A stretch of DNA of 64,000 nucleotides, taken from Actinostola sp. cb2023 (lineage: Eukaryota > Cnidaria > Anthozoa > Actiniaria > Actinostolidae). The first letter of the stretch is position 1. Every line of letters begins with the position of its first letter. Location: NCBI GenBank assembly GCA_033675265.1, contig JAUJYZ010000109.1, positions 372,001 through 436,000 on the forward strand, in the 5' to 3' direction. Positions 54,282 to 64,000 of this stretch are shown piece by piece. Below the pieces are notes generated by a model. That model was not told where the DNA came from. It did not search any database and saw nothing but the letters and a program-made list of their open reading frames with translations. The translations under genes and the position numbers were made by a program.

Positions 54282-57200
54282 TACGCCAGCAAGGTAACCG
54301 GTCGTTTCGCCGACGAGTTGTTTCGCCGATTGTCAGTTTGCCAACATCTTCGGTTGATTCGCCGATGTTCAGTTTTTATATGTCTATATATTAAAGATAA
54401 ACTAAGAATGTGTTATATAATGATAGATAGTAATAATTTCCGATTGATGACTATGATTTGCATATGTTCGAATGAAACTATCGTTCCAGTTGTTTCGCCA
54501 ACTATCCAAGTTACCGTCTTATAGGTTGATTCTTGTTTTTATATGTCTATGTATTAAAGATAAACTAAGAATATGTTTAGTGATTATGTAGTGATGTGTC
54601 GATGATGTGCGTATGAATTGTGGGAGGAATGTATGTGATTGGGTTCCAGTCGGTTCGCAGCCACATGAAGACGAGAATGAAGGGAGAATGAAGGGAGAAT
54701 GAAGACTAGTACGATAAAAATGGTTCAATCTCTGCTATGGGTTTCCTGCCATGTGGTAAAACAAGTCAAACAACGAAGATGACATAAACCGCCATATGAA
54801 AATAAACACTTTATTGACAAACCAATTGTAAGTGTTGTTGTTATTAGTGATGACAATGAACTTCTTCGTCGGCTCGATTAACTTCTGGTCACGGTTTCGT
54901 TATTTACTCGATCGTTAAGCGTCGTTCTTTGTCCCTATGAAATTGGTTAGTGAATACACCCTGGGCAACAGACCAACGGTATCCACCCCAACAGACCCCA
55001 ACTATCTTGTCCATTCTGGTTTAAGGCGACTCGACCCAGTAATTCAGGAGCGATACCTCCCAACTTTGAACCGAAAACGTTCGAAGATGAAGAATCCGAT
55101 CGCAAATCAATTATTGGTTATTTATTACAGATAGACTGAAATGTAAGATAAAGTGAGTGATATGGAGATCGGCGTCTCCATAGCAACGCCATGGAGTCAC
55201 TGCCATTTTTATGTGATGCCAATTTTTATCCCATATAGGCACTTTTTTAAACATCCTTCTTTCCTACTGGTTCCTTACTTACTTGTCTTCATGCCTTGGG
55301 AGTTTGAAATATTTCTAAGAGAGCGTTTTCGAGATATTACATGCGATTCAAATACCTGCTGTAATGTGCAACGACATACAAACAAAATAATTCAGACCGA
55401 TGAAATCCGTATTTCAAACGCACATAGAAAATGCATCTATAGCGCAAACTCTACCTATGTCATATATCTACTGTGGGTGAGAAACTCGATGAAATCGGTT
55501 TGCTCGATTTCGAATGATTGAAGTTGAAATTTGACGTGATGGAGACGCAATAACGTGCTCATTTGTCACAGTTGACATGTACTTTTGATAACCAAGGTAG
55601 AATTGGAAATCCGGTAGATGAATTTTAATATAATTACGTCTCCCTCGTGCTTAGTTAACGTTGGACATTATCCCAAAATTTCACGTTCATAGAAGTCTTT
55701 TTAGGCCCTCGAATGGATACGTCAATCTGAGTAAACTTTGCAGCTATTTACTAGCTGGTGACTAGCTTCACGCATTGTGACTTCCTATTGTCTGGAATTG
55801 TCATAATAGTGGCCAATTCCCATGGCACTATGCATTCGGAATAACGCTCGACTGCCTTCCATGTCATCTACGATATATGATAATGTTGGCTAGGCAGTTT
55901 TACAATAACAATAGAAACCAGGAATAGCATTTTACACACCTGATTTTTTTGTGGCGTTACATATAACTCTGATAACTGATATACAATTTTAGTATATTTT
56001 TTAACATACTAAGCTAGTGAAATTTTATTAGCGAAATGCGTTAATTTAACTCTGAGTTCTAATGCATTCAGTAAATTTATATCATGTTATTACTGTAATT
56101 ACTAATTACAAATGGCTTTTGAAACTTACACGGAAAAAAATTAAACTTTCCAAATTCCTGCTGTAAATGGCATGTAGGCACAGCATATATATATATATTA
56201 TAGACATATAAATGTTCAATCGACTAAACAGTTCCTTCTATATACAAAAATATTTTATTTTTTTTACTCCTGGCCTGAATGTATATACATGTACCATATA
56301 CAGTCATTCTCAAAAAGGTTGTCCAGATGAAAAGACTACAATACTACAATAAAGTCACGTGATTCATTATGTATTCAATTTCCTCGCGTGTACTTTCACT
56401 GTGAGATGCAAAAGTACACGGCATTGTGAGAAATGAATGTAATGCCGCTGGTATCAACTCGCAGTTGAATCATTGATTGAGGAGTCTATACCAATTGCCC
56501 ATGCTGACCATCCAACGCAAGCAACCTACCAGCTTGTAGAGAAGGGGACCAAGCGGCGAAAAACAAAGCTTGTAGACATCATCGCACAGAATTACCCATA
56601 CAAATCGGTCATATCCTTTAAAATACGTTGCATTTGAAGAAGCGATAAGCGATCCTTATTTAAATCTCAGAGTTTTTCCCTAAAGTAGAAAATGTATCGA
56701 AAATTTCGTCATATCCTTTAATATACGTTGCATTTGAAGGAGCGATAAGCGATCCTTATCTAAATCTTAGGAATTTTTCCCTAAAGTAGAAAATGTATCG
56801 AAAATTTGGTGGGAAAAGCTGTTTTTAGAGGCTTATAGTGAAATTTGCGGGTAATTCTCTTAACCCAGTTCCCGCCCAGCCAAACGCTCGCTCCAATGTC
56901 ATAAATTCCCCTTACTTCGCGGCTTATTTTATCCGTGGTATAAAAGAAACTGGTGCTTAAATTTCTGTAGCTATAGCAATGGAGGCTAGGCTGCAAGGTC
57001 AGAGGAAAATGGCAGCCGATGGAAGTGTTTTGAAGCTAAAATTCGTCTCGTAATTTGACATTTTCGACTGCTTCGCTTCGTTGGTATAAAACACAACTTC
57101 AAGAAAAGTCGCTAGTGAACATTGGTATGGAAGAAAGCTTGATATTGGAAACAATCGAGCTATGTCGGGGCACCAAAATTCAAGTGTTACAATTATTGTA

Positions 57201-57585
57201 TTTTGCAAGGCTGAGCAACAGGAATCAATCGAACTGCTGGCACGCTGAAATCCCATACATATGAACAATACGGAGACCTGACATTCACCCTGAAAAAGTC
57301 GCTAGAGAACGAAAGGATATTTACAATCGATAACTTGGCAAGTAAACTTCAGTCGCAAGTATTTTGTATTCCGTTGTTACAATTTATCGTAGATCACTGG
57401 TTCATTTGTAAATGACAGCCTAAACACTGACTTTTATCGATCATGTGGCCGAGTGCCGTAATGGGAATGGGTCTAGCATATAATTAGGATAAAATCCTGG
57501 ATGTGACACCAAATTATGTGCGATGGCCTGGGTTTCAGTTACAACGTGAGTTCCAGGAGATTCAATTCAATTCAATTCGACTTAC
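54282..57585. other. About 3.3 kb without recognised genes
   Basis: A direct repeat of about 43 bp (TTTTTATATGTCTAT … ATAAACTAAGAAT) at 54372-54414 and 54531-54573, each preceded by TTCGCC-type motifs. A 100-bp tandem duplication is at 56608-56807. Frames such as 54937-55134 and 55153-55521 match nothing I know. Confidence 0.45.
56608..56807 (+). repeat. Tandem duplication of a 100-bp unit
   Basis: Two adjacent copies starting GTCATATCCTTTAA and ending GAAAATTT, differing at a few positions. Non-coding. Confidence 0.88.
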
Positions 57586-57597
57586 TGGCAATGCACT

Positions 57598-58449
57598 GTG
57601 AGACCAAAAGGGAACCAATGCAAGGCATCAGTGATAGAACGGGATGGAACCTTCCAGGCTGGACAGACCACCCACATCCACGCAGCAGAAGCGGGAGCCC
57701 TCGTAGCAGCTCGAATCATCAAGGAAGTGAAAGCAAAGGCACTATTCGTTGTAATGTCTGGTAGAAAGGAAAAAGATTATAAGAAGGTAAGTTAATATTC
57801 TTAATATTAACTTAATATTAATATTTTTATCAAGCCTATTTTGTTTGGTCTTCACCAGGTCTTCAGAAAGGTGATGGATCTGTTATCTGGTGGTGCATCC
57901 GTTCAACAAGTCACCGTCGATTTTGAAAAAACAGTATGGAAGGCCCTGAAGTCTGTCCTCCCTGAGGTTCAGATACAGGACTGTTTGTTCCACTGGACAC
58001 AGGTATTGTGGAGAAAAGTAAATATAACTTGAAATAATAAATCACATTTACCTTTGAACTATTGACCTATTTATCATTTCTTTTTATAGGTGCAAGAACT
58101 TGGACTACAGGTGCCTTATTCCAATGAAGATGCCACATACGCCTATATCCGAAAGCTGATGGCCTTGCCATTCCTTCCCGAGCATGAGATATGACCAATG
58201 TTTGAAAGACTGAGTGTACACGCACAGACAGAGCCCCTTGTACAACTGGTATCTAGAGTACGTTCAGCATCAATGGTCGATAACGCGATGTTCTCCCCTA
58301 AAGATTGGAGCGTCTTCCGACAGCCAATTCGCAGCAACAATGATATAGAGGGATGGCATAACACTTTAAATAGACATGCAAACCACAGAGTCCACCTGCC
58401 ATTCTATTCACTAATTGAATTGCTACATAGAGAAGCCAAGTTGGTGTAG
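57598..58449 (+). pseudogene. FLYWCH / MULE transposase-like gene remnant
   Basis: Three exon-like pieces. 57598-57786 ends a FLYWCH zinc finger (RPKGNQCKASV … THIHAAEAGAL) and has a gtaagt donor. 57859-58016, after CACCAG, reads VTVDFEKTVWKALKSVLPEV and CLFHWTQ, the Asp- and C-x-x-H-containing part of a MULE transposase. 58090-58449, after TATAG, reads YAYIRKLMALPFLPEHE, then IRSNNDIEGWHNTLNRH. An in-frame TGA is at 58192-58194. The first catalytic Asp block (D-G-T-F type) is absent. It may have supplied the activity for the 9-bp-TSD MITEs here, but that is only a guess. Confidence 0.7.
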
Positions 58450-58827
58450 GACAAGGTCAACTCCTGACCATTTGTAATCGGATAGTTTAGCGTCGGTGCG
58501 TTGTGTCACGGACGTTGTTCTTACAGTAGTCTAAACAGTGAACGTATTAAAAGTGAACTTCTGCTGGTCTATCCTACAAAGAACCCTATCTTGCTTCTTG
58601 TAAACGGAACAACTACCGTCTACTACTACATTGGCGTGCATTAACATAAGATTAGTCAGCACCAAAAAGCTGAAACGCATCCAAATAAAAAAGAATAGAT
58701 TACTTCAAGCAAAAGTGTTTGCAAACTGGCAGCAATACGACACCAGAGAAAAATCAGCATCCCAGCTCCTCAAATCGTGTAGCTGACTTAATGGTCCAGC
58801 TTGAATGGAATAAATCACTATCTTGTA

Positions 58828-61111
58828 GAATCCCATAGCTCATTAGAAACTCGCGCGCTGATTGGTTCGAAATGACGAATATGTGACGTAGAAGGCATGG
58901 GATTCAGCGTGGAATTCAGTGGCTTGAAAGCTGAATTCAATGCAAAATCAGGGATCCCACACATTAACATTTTGTTAAAGTCTAATTTTATATTAGTTTT
59001 CTTAACATATAACATACAAAAACAAACAAACAAAAAGGTTATTTCACAAAGAATAAAACGGCAAATAGCTAGGTAACCAGACGACTTCTACGAATTACCG
59101 ACCTTTCAATTTAAATTTGACGCTCTGAAAAACTTGGAAAAACCTTTAACTCTATCAACTACAAGACACCGGCGAAGTGAAAAACAGCAACAACAACAAA
59201 GCACCGTTATGTGCGATTCCCGGCAAGACGCCGTCGCAAACCAGAATACGGGTGGAATCGTAACCTACACAGATGATGAATTGGAGAAGTTTAAAGATAA
59301 TATGGTCTCTAAAAATACTAAAAAGAGCACCTTTTGCGCCGTACGCCAGCTAAAAGCATGGTATGAAGAAAAACACGGCCAACAGATCGATCTTCATCAA
59401 GTATCGAAACAAAATGCCCCAGAGCTGCTAAAGCATTTCTTCATTGAAATAAGACACACATCTAATAACAGTAAAGGAAAAGAGTATGAACCAGGGACAC
59501 TTCAAACTTACCGGAACGGCCTCAGGAGATATTTTTTGGAGCGTCCTTGCTCACCAGCCATTGACAACTTCGACCTTGACAAGATTGGCAGCGCTGAGTT
59601 TGAGGAAGTTGCAACTATGTTGTCCTTGAAGAAGAAAGATCTGAAGAAGAAAGGGCTAGGCAACAAACCCAATGCAGCTGATCCAGTAGAAGCAGAAGAC
59701 TTAGAGAAGATGTGGTCCAGTGGTGCTGTTGGTCTTCAAAATCCTAGAAGTCTAATCAGACTAGTTTGGTGGAACAACGTGACGCATCTGGGTATGCGAG
59801 CATGCAAGGAGCAGCATGACTGCCAACTTGAAGATTTTGTAGTTCGAGACCAGTATATTGAGTACACAGAGAGACAGACAAAGAATCGCCAGGGTGATGA
59901 AGGAAAAGCCAAGCGGGCTAGGAAATATAACAACAAGCTTTGGAAGACAGACGGTGGTGAACGCGATCCATACCGAGCCTTTATGGAGTACGTGAGCCAT
60001 AGACCAAAGGGCGACGATGTGCCAAACAACTTCTACTTGACGCCAATAGACAACACAACATCCGATGTTAGGTACAAGAGCATTCCTATTGGTGTCAATA
60101 CCCTCAGTAAAATGATGAAGCAAATTGCTGATAAAGCAGGCTTGAAGGGAAAGTTCACTAACTCCAGTGGACGCAAGACAACAGTCCAACTTTTACAAGA
60201 CGAATTCCATCCCTTGGAGATTTCAGAGCTGACTGGCCACGCCAATCCTGAGTCCATAACTAGTTATAGCCACAATCCTTTGGAAAAACAACGGCAGATG
60301 TCCAATACATTATCTGGATTCCGTAATCCGTCGTCAAGTACGGTAGCAGTGTCCGTTGGTCAGTCATCTATGGCGCCTCAGCCACAGGCGAGAGATCATG
60401 ATGTCCCAAGATTTGATTCCTCTGGCTTTTTAGCTGGAGCTGTTAGTGGCTTGTTCACTGAGGCAAGTTTTAACAACTCCCCTGTAAATATTGCAATCAA
60501 TCTTCATGCCAGTGTCAACCCTTCATCCTAAAACGAAGCAAAAAATGAAGATTTTTAGCCGAGTTCGGCGTTTTTTATTCAAAGCTGTAAACTTTGTTTA
60601 AACTTAAAAACTATATTTGACATTGACAGATTATATTTATTATTGGTTTGTAAAAAATTACTTACCTATTTCGTGCTTCTTGTAGCCGATCTTCATGTGA
60701 TGTTAACTTAATAAAGTATAGTTACATTAAAAATATACACTTGCAGTTTGCTTCGATGCTTGTCGTTGGTTTGTTGTTGATTCTTTTTCCAAAACCAGTT
60801 CAGTATTTGATCGGAAATATTGTTAGTATTCCATTAAAACTCTTATCGTCATTCCTTGATTTCTAGCTAAAGCAGAAATACGTTTTTTTTGCCTTAGAAG
60901 TCTATTGAATAGCATTTAGAGGCTTTGTAAAACATGTTTGTTTTATTACCACGAGTTTGAATGAAATGATGGCAGGTTCAGCTAGATTTCTACTCATTTT
61001 CTATTGGCTAATCGCCTTCAACTACGAAATGGCTTCTTTAGTCGCTCGTGATAAAATTCACGTTTTCAAAAAACGTTGAAAATTTGAGGAAAAAAGACTG
61101 CTATGGGATTC
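58828..61111 (+). mobile_element. Crypton-type element (boundaries tentative)
   Basis: GAATCCCATAGC at 58828-58839 and its inverse at 61100-61111 flank the recombinase gene. A further inverted GCATGGGATTCA lies at 58891-58902. Cryptons normally lack inverted repeats, so these may be coincidental or belong to an element that carries the gene. The gene is 295 bp inside the left motif. Confidence 0.4.
59134..60531 (+). CDS. Crypton-type tyrosine recombinase
   Basis: An uninterrupted 465-codon frame, the only full-length element enzyme in the window. Such enzymes cut and rejoin DNA through a tyrosine. Order: a Gln-rich N-terminus; a SAM-like helical domain (FKDNMVSKNTKKSTFCAV … GTLQTYRNGLRRYF); then the catalytic domain with LGMRACKEQHDC (first Arg), YTERQTKNR (beta-hairpin Lys), TNSSGRKTTVQLL (second Arg), ELTGHANPESITSYSH (His and nucleophile Tyr), and an unstructured tail. 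It resembles the DUF3504-like recombinases related to ZMYM2/QRICH1. The usual TN-H-S-x-R has Ser at the His position, so activity may be weakened. The ATG at 59134 is the first in frame; another lies at 59209 after the poly-Gln. Domestication or recent arrival would both explain the open frame. Confidence 0.85.
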   Translation: MEKPLTLSTTRHRRSEKQQQQQSTVMCDSRQDAVANQNTGGIVTYTDDELEKFKDNMVSKNTKKSTFCAVRQLKAWYEEKHGQQIDLHQVSKQNAPELLKHFFIEIRHTSNNSKGKEYEPGTLQTYRNGLRRYFLERPCSPAIDNFDLDKIGSAEFEEVATMLSLKKKDLKKKGLGNKPNAADPVEAEDLEKMWSSGAVGLQNPRSLIRLVWWNNVTHLGMRACKEQHDCQLEDFVVRDQYIEYTERQTKNRQGDEGKAKRARKYNNKLWKTDGGERDPYRAFMEYVSHRPKGDDVPNNFYLTPIDNTTSDVRYKSIPIGVNTLSKMMKQIADKAGLKGKFTNSSGRKTTVQLLQDEFHPLEISELTGHANPESITSYSHNPLEKQRQMSNTLSGFRNPSSSTVAVSVGQSSMAPQPQARDHDVPRFDSSGFLAGAVSGLFTEASFNNSPVNIAINLHASVNPSS

Positions 61112-61170
61112 AAGAAAAATTCATTGAATGACTCGTGAATTCCACGTTGAATTTCACTCGAAAAAACGAT
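60532..61170. other. 3' region of the recombinase gene
   Basis: AT-rich, no frame of note. TTAATAAAGTATAG near 60707 offers an AATAAA polyadenylation signal about 175 bp after the stop. Confidence 0.5.
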
Positions 61171-61177
61171 ATCGCAC

Positions 61178-61240
61178 TTTTTTTTTTTTTATTTTTTTTT
61201 ATTTTTTTTTTATTTATTTTTTATTATCATTTTTATTTCA
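61178..61240 (+). repeat. T-rich tract, probable LINE A-tail on the minus strand
   Basis: Runs of 9-14 T separated by single A. Read on -, this is an A-rich periodic tail at the 3' end of the LINE that starts at 61404 (-). A (CAATA)n-like microsatellite follows at 61285-61350. Confidence 0.7.
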
Positions 61241-61403
61241 ATTGTACAAATATAAATAACAGCATATATAAATAACATATAATATACAATACAATATGCA
61301 ATACGAAATACAATACGATATACAATACGATATACAATATACAATATACAATATAGTTAACTAGGTATTGGGACTGTAAAGACTGAGCAATATGTATAAA
61401 AGT
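61241..61403 (-). other. 3' untranslated region of the LINE
   Basis: Between the last LINE codon and the A-rich tail. It includes imperfect ATACAATACG/ATACAATATA repeats at 61285-61350. Confidence 0.55.
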
Positions 61404-64000
61404 CTATATTTTAGCATCAAGTGCATTTCTCAACTTTTCAAATTTTGTCAGGTGAAATGATAATTTGTTATTCTTATAGGCAATAGTATATTCTAACTTT
61501 TCGTAGTGTTTCAATAAGGTTTGGAAACCTTTTAAACTTAACAAAGAACTATTCCTACATCTGTATATAAAATACTTATATAAAAGAAGTATAAAATTGA
61601 CTAATATAACGTTATTGTTATCATGAAGGCCGGTGACCATTAATACTGAAGTTAACTCTGGTAGTTTGATATTATACGGTTTTAACCAATTAGTTATATC
61701 AAGATATAATGTTGCTGAGTCTTTACAGTACACAAAGATATGTTCAATAGTTTCGTTATTAGATTGACAGAAAGAACACAGAGGGGAAGTTTGGAGTTTA
61801 AATCTAACTAGATCCTTATTTAAATATAGACAATTCATAAGTATTTTATACTGAAACCATCTAAGTTTCGTATCAATAGTAGTTTTATATATCAGACAAT
61901 AAGCTGATTCCCAGTCAATAGAAATATCTGAAAAGATTTGTTGCCACCTACGCTGAGAAGTTGGAGCAGTGAACTTTCTGTCAATAAATCTGTTTTGTTT
62001 TGATTTTGTTTATATTAATCTTCTTGCCACTTATTTCAATTTGTCTCTGTGGAGCATGTACTTGTGAAGGCATGTGCATATTTTTCTTTAATTCTCTCTT
62101 CCACTCCGCTGGAATAGCACTAATTAAACCCCTCCAACTCATATAATCTACCTCCAGTAATCCTTTCATTTTCACCCATTCCCAGTTGAAGCCAGTGGTG
62201 GGGTCCCATAAATCACTTACTAACAGAATTCCCTTTTTAACTAGTCGTTGCATGTACCCTTTATCAATATCAATTTTAATGTAAATGTTGTTCCACAGGG
62301 ACTGTTTTAAAATGTCGGTCCGATTGTCGTCGATTTTTGTGCCACAAAACGTAGCCCATGCATTCAGTACGTTAGTGTAAAATAAAGACAAGTCCTTAGG
62401 TATTTTTGTGCAGTCAAAATTCTCTCTGATGCATTCAGGCCCCCCGATACTTCTCAGTTTCCGTAACTGTAGCACTTTCCAATAACTATAAGTGTTATCA
62501 AGTAGTTTAGTTGCCCATTTAAAGTGACTCGCTTTAATCATACTCTCAAAATCAGGAAGCTTTAACCCTCCCACTTCATAATTCCCAATAAGTGTATTAT
62601 ATTTGATTTTTGGTTTTTTCCCATTCCATACAAACTTTGCCACCTCAGACTTTACTTCTTTTATAAAACTCTCCTTCACTCCTGTTTTAGTACAGATATA
62701 ATATAGTTTAGAGAGACCTAGCGCCCGTAAAATTTGTATCTTCCCATAAGGGGTGAGATTTCTAGAATTCCAAATCGAGAGTGTTGTCCTAAAGTTTTCA
62801 AATATGCGTTCAAAATTATTTTTCTCTCGATATAATTTATTATGAGAAAAATGTACCCCTAAAATTTTGACACCCGAAACGTGAAAGTCAATCCATTTGA
62901 GTTCTTTTTCACCTGGTTTAGTAATTGTGAGCCCTGTTCTTGGGCCAACCAGCCAACCTCGGATTTATCCACATTAATCTTTAACGATGAATAGAGCTGA
63001 AATTTGCTAAAATCTTCCAATACTTTTTTTAGAGATTCCGGATTTTGCAAAAAGAAGGTTGTATCGTCAGCAAAAAGTAGGATCTTCAACATAGTATCTT
63101 TGTCTAAATTAAATTCCTTTATGTCCCTATTTTCGCGAATCATTATCGCCATTATCTCTATGGCTAAGATAAATAAATATGGAGAGATAGGGTCTCCTTG
63201 TTTCGTGCCCCTTGTTATATCGAAAAAGTTTGTAGCCGTTCCGTTGTTTAATACACAGCTCTGTGTCTTGTTGAACATTATACGAATCCAGTTGATAAAC
63301 TGCTCTCCGAACCCAAAGTTGTTTAATGTCGCAAAAATAAAGTTATGTTCTATACTGTCGAATGCTTTTTCGAAATCTGCGGCAAAAAGGAGCAATGATT
63401 CATTTTCAGCTAACGTATGGTCTAACAGGTCCTCAATAAACTTTATCGGCTCCTCAATATTTCTATCTTTAATGTAGGCAACTTGATTCGGATGAATGAC
63501 ACTAGGTAATATACTAATAATTCTAGCGGAGAGGGCTGTGGTACAAATTTTAACGTCTACATTTATCAAGCTTATTGGACGCCAGTTTTTCAAATAGCGA
63601 TTGTCTTTACCCGGTTTTGCAATCATTGTAATAACTGCCTGTCTTTGAGATGTAGTTAAGCAGCCCTTCTCAAAACATTCATTCAAACAATCTACTAAAA
63701 GTGGACCTAACAGGGGCCAAAGGGTCGTGTAAAGTTCTTTCGTTAAACCGTCATTGCCTGGGCATTTGGATGATCCCAGTTTCTGTAGGGCGTCATAGCA
63801 TTCTTTTAATGAAAGACAACCTTCGCATTTCATTCTTTCCTCAACCGATATCTTCGGAGTATTTAAAGTTGATAAAAAAGTTAAGCACTCCTCTTCCGAT
63901 TTCATACTCTTTGATGAGTATAAGCTGCTATAAAAGTATGTTATCTTTTGTTGTATATCTCTTGGGTCTATTATTGTTTGATCTCCGTCCACTAATTTAC
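61404..64000 (-). pseudogene. Tx1/L1-type LINE ORF2, 3' part, running off the right edge
   Basis: Read on - from the window edge: a reverse transcriptase with SSKCPGNDGLTKELY, KPGKDNRYLKNWRPISLINV, VAYIKDRN, FAADFEKAFDSI (catalytic Asp), GTKQGDPISPYLF and LLFADDTTFF (catalytic Asp pair); then the thumb/connection (PDFESMIKASHFKWATKLL); then a C-terminal zinc-knuckle-like segment, CSFCQSNNETIEHIFVYC. The arrangement and motifs fit the L1/Tx1 branch. Frame breaks near 62870, 62690 and 61970 make it inactive. The endonuclease half is beyond the edge. RT residues survive. Insertion appears to follow the Crypton 3' flank. Confidence 0.88.

Noticed and set aside
59736..60257. Minus-strand frames of 74-142 codons opposite the Crypton recombinase
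   Set aside because: Antisense shadows of a well-supported + strand gene.
63004..63477. 157-codon + strand frame opposite the LINE reverse transcriptase
   Set aside because: Antisense of the clear RT domain on -, including the FADD region.
1..64000. Bacterial, phage or organellar origin
   Set aside because: GT-AG introns, THAP/FLYWCH/C2H2 fingers, LINE and TTAA/TA elements, and the absence of ribosome-binding sites or operons all indicate an animal nuclear genome.

Overview
This is eukaryotic, animal-type DNA. It is AT-rich, coding signal is broken by GT-AG introns, and no operons or bacterial genes are visible. Almost every recognisable protein comes from a mobile element. The mix (ISL2EU-like THAP/YqaJ elements, a Crypton tyrosine recombinase, a Tx1/L1-type LINE, Bel/Pao, hAT, piggyBac and FLYWCH-MULE remnants, plus two very large orphan proteins that I associate with cnidarian genomes) suggests a marine invertebrate, most likely a cnidarian. 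The species cannot be named from this window. No confident single-copy host gene was found. The best host candidates are a few small exons at 19.6-20.3 kb and an XPG/EXO1-like N-terminal pair of exons at 11.4-11.8 kb.

Layout. 1-1104 is unrecognised flank. 1107-10429 is one ISL2EU-like element: a THAP/DDE transposase on + converging on a SAP/SWIM/YqaJ exonuclease on -. Element X (3961-9243, 9-bp target duplication) splits the exonuclease gene, and a 3.44-kb segment (1693-5136) is tandemly duplicated at 5137-8586. 10.4-20.3 kb holds gene and orphan-element fragments and a direct repeat. 20.3-25.0 kb is a second, diverged ISL2EU-like element with element Y inserted in its transposase gene. 25.0-26.5 kb has Bel/Pao and hAT remnants. 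26544-37758 is element P: about 1.6-kb terminal inverted repeats, TTAA target duplications, and a multi-exon gene for a very large RNase-H-like/C2H2 protein. A 3-kb TTAA foldback element, Q, sits in P's right arm. 39.8-42.0 kb is a cluster of TTAA elements that share target sites (R1, N, R2). 43.4-44.5 kb is another TTAA element, T. 44562-51787 has Tc1/mariner-like ends (U) around element V (44982-50909), which has about 0.4-kb inverted repeats and a broken gene for a large orphan protein with a FEN/PIN-like nuclease end. 52.2-53.7 kb holds OTU-like and piggyBac fragments and two MITEs. 54.1 kb is a tRNA-like sequence inside a foldback. 57.6-58.45 kb is a FLYWCH-MULE remnant. 59134-60531 is an uninterrupted 465-aa Crypton-type recombinase. 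61.2 kb to the right edge is the 3' part of a LINE on the - strand.

The window reads as a transposon graveyard in which insertions repeatedly land inside earlier insertions. P and V are the best candidates for poorly described or undescribed systems, because each orphan gene lies inside long inverted repeats that mark it as mobile. Family names come from remembered motifs; no database search was run.
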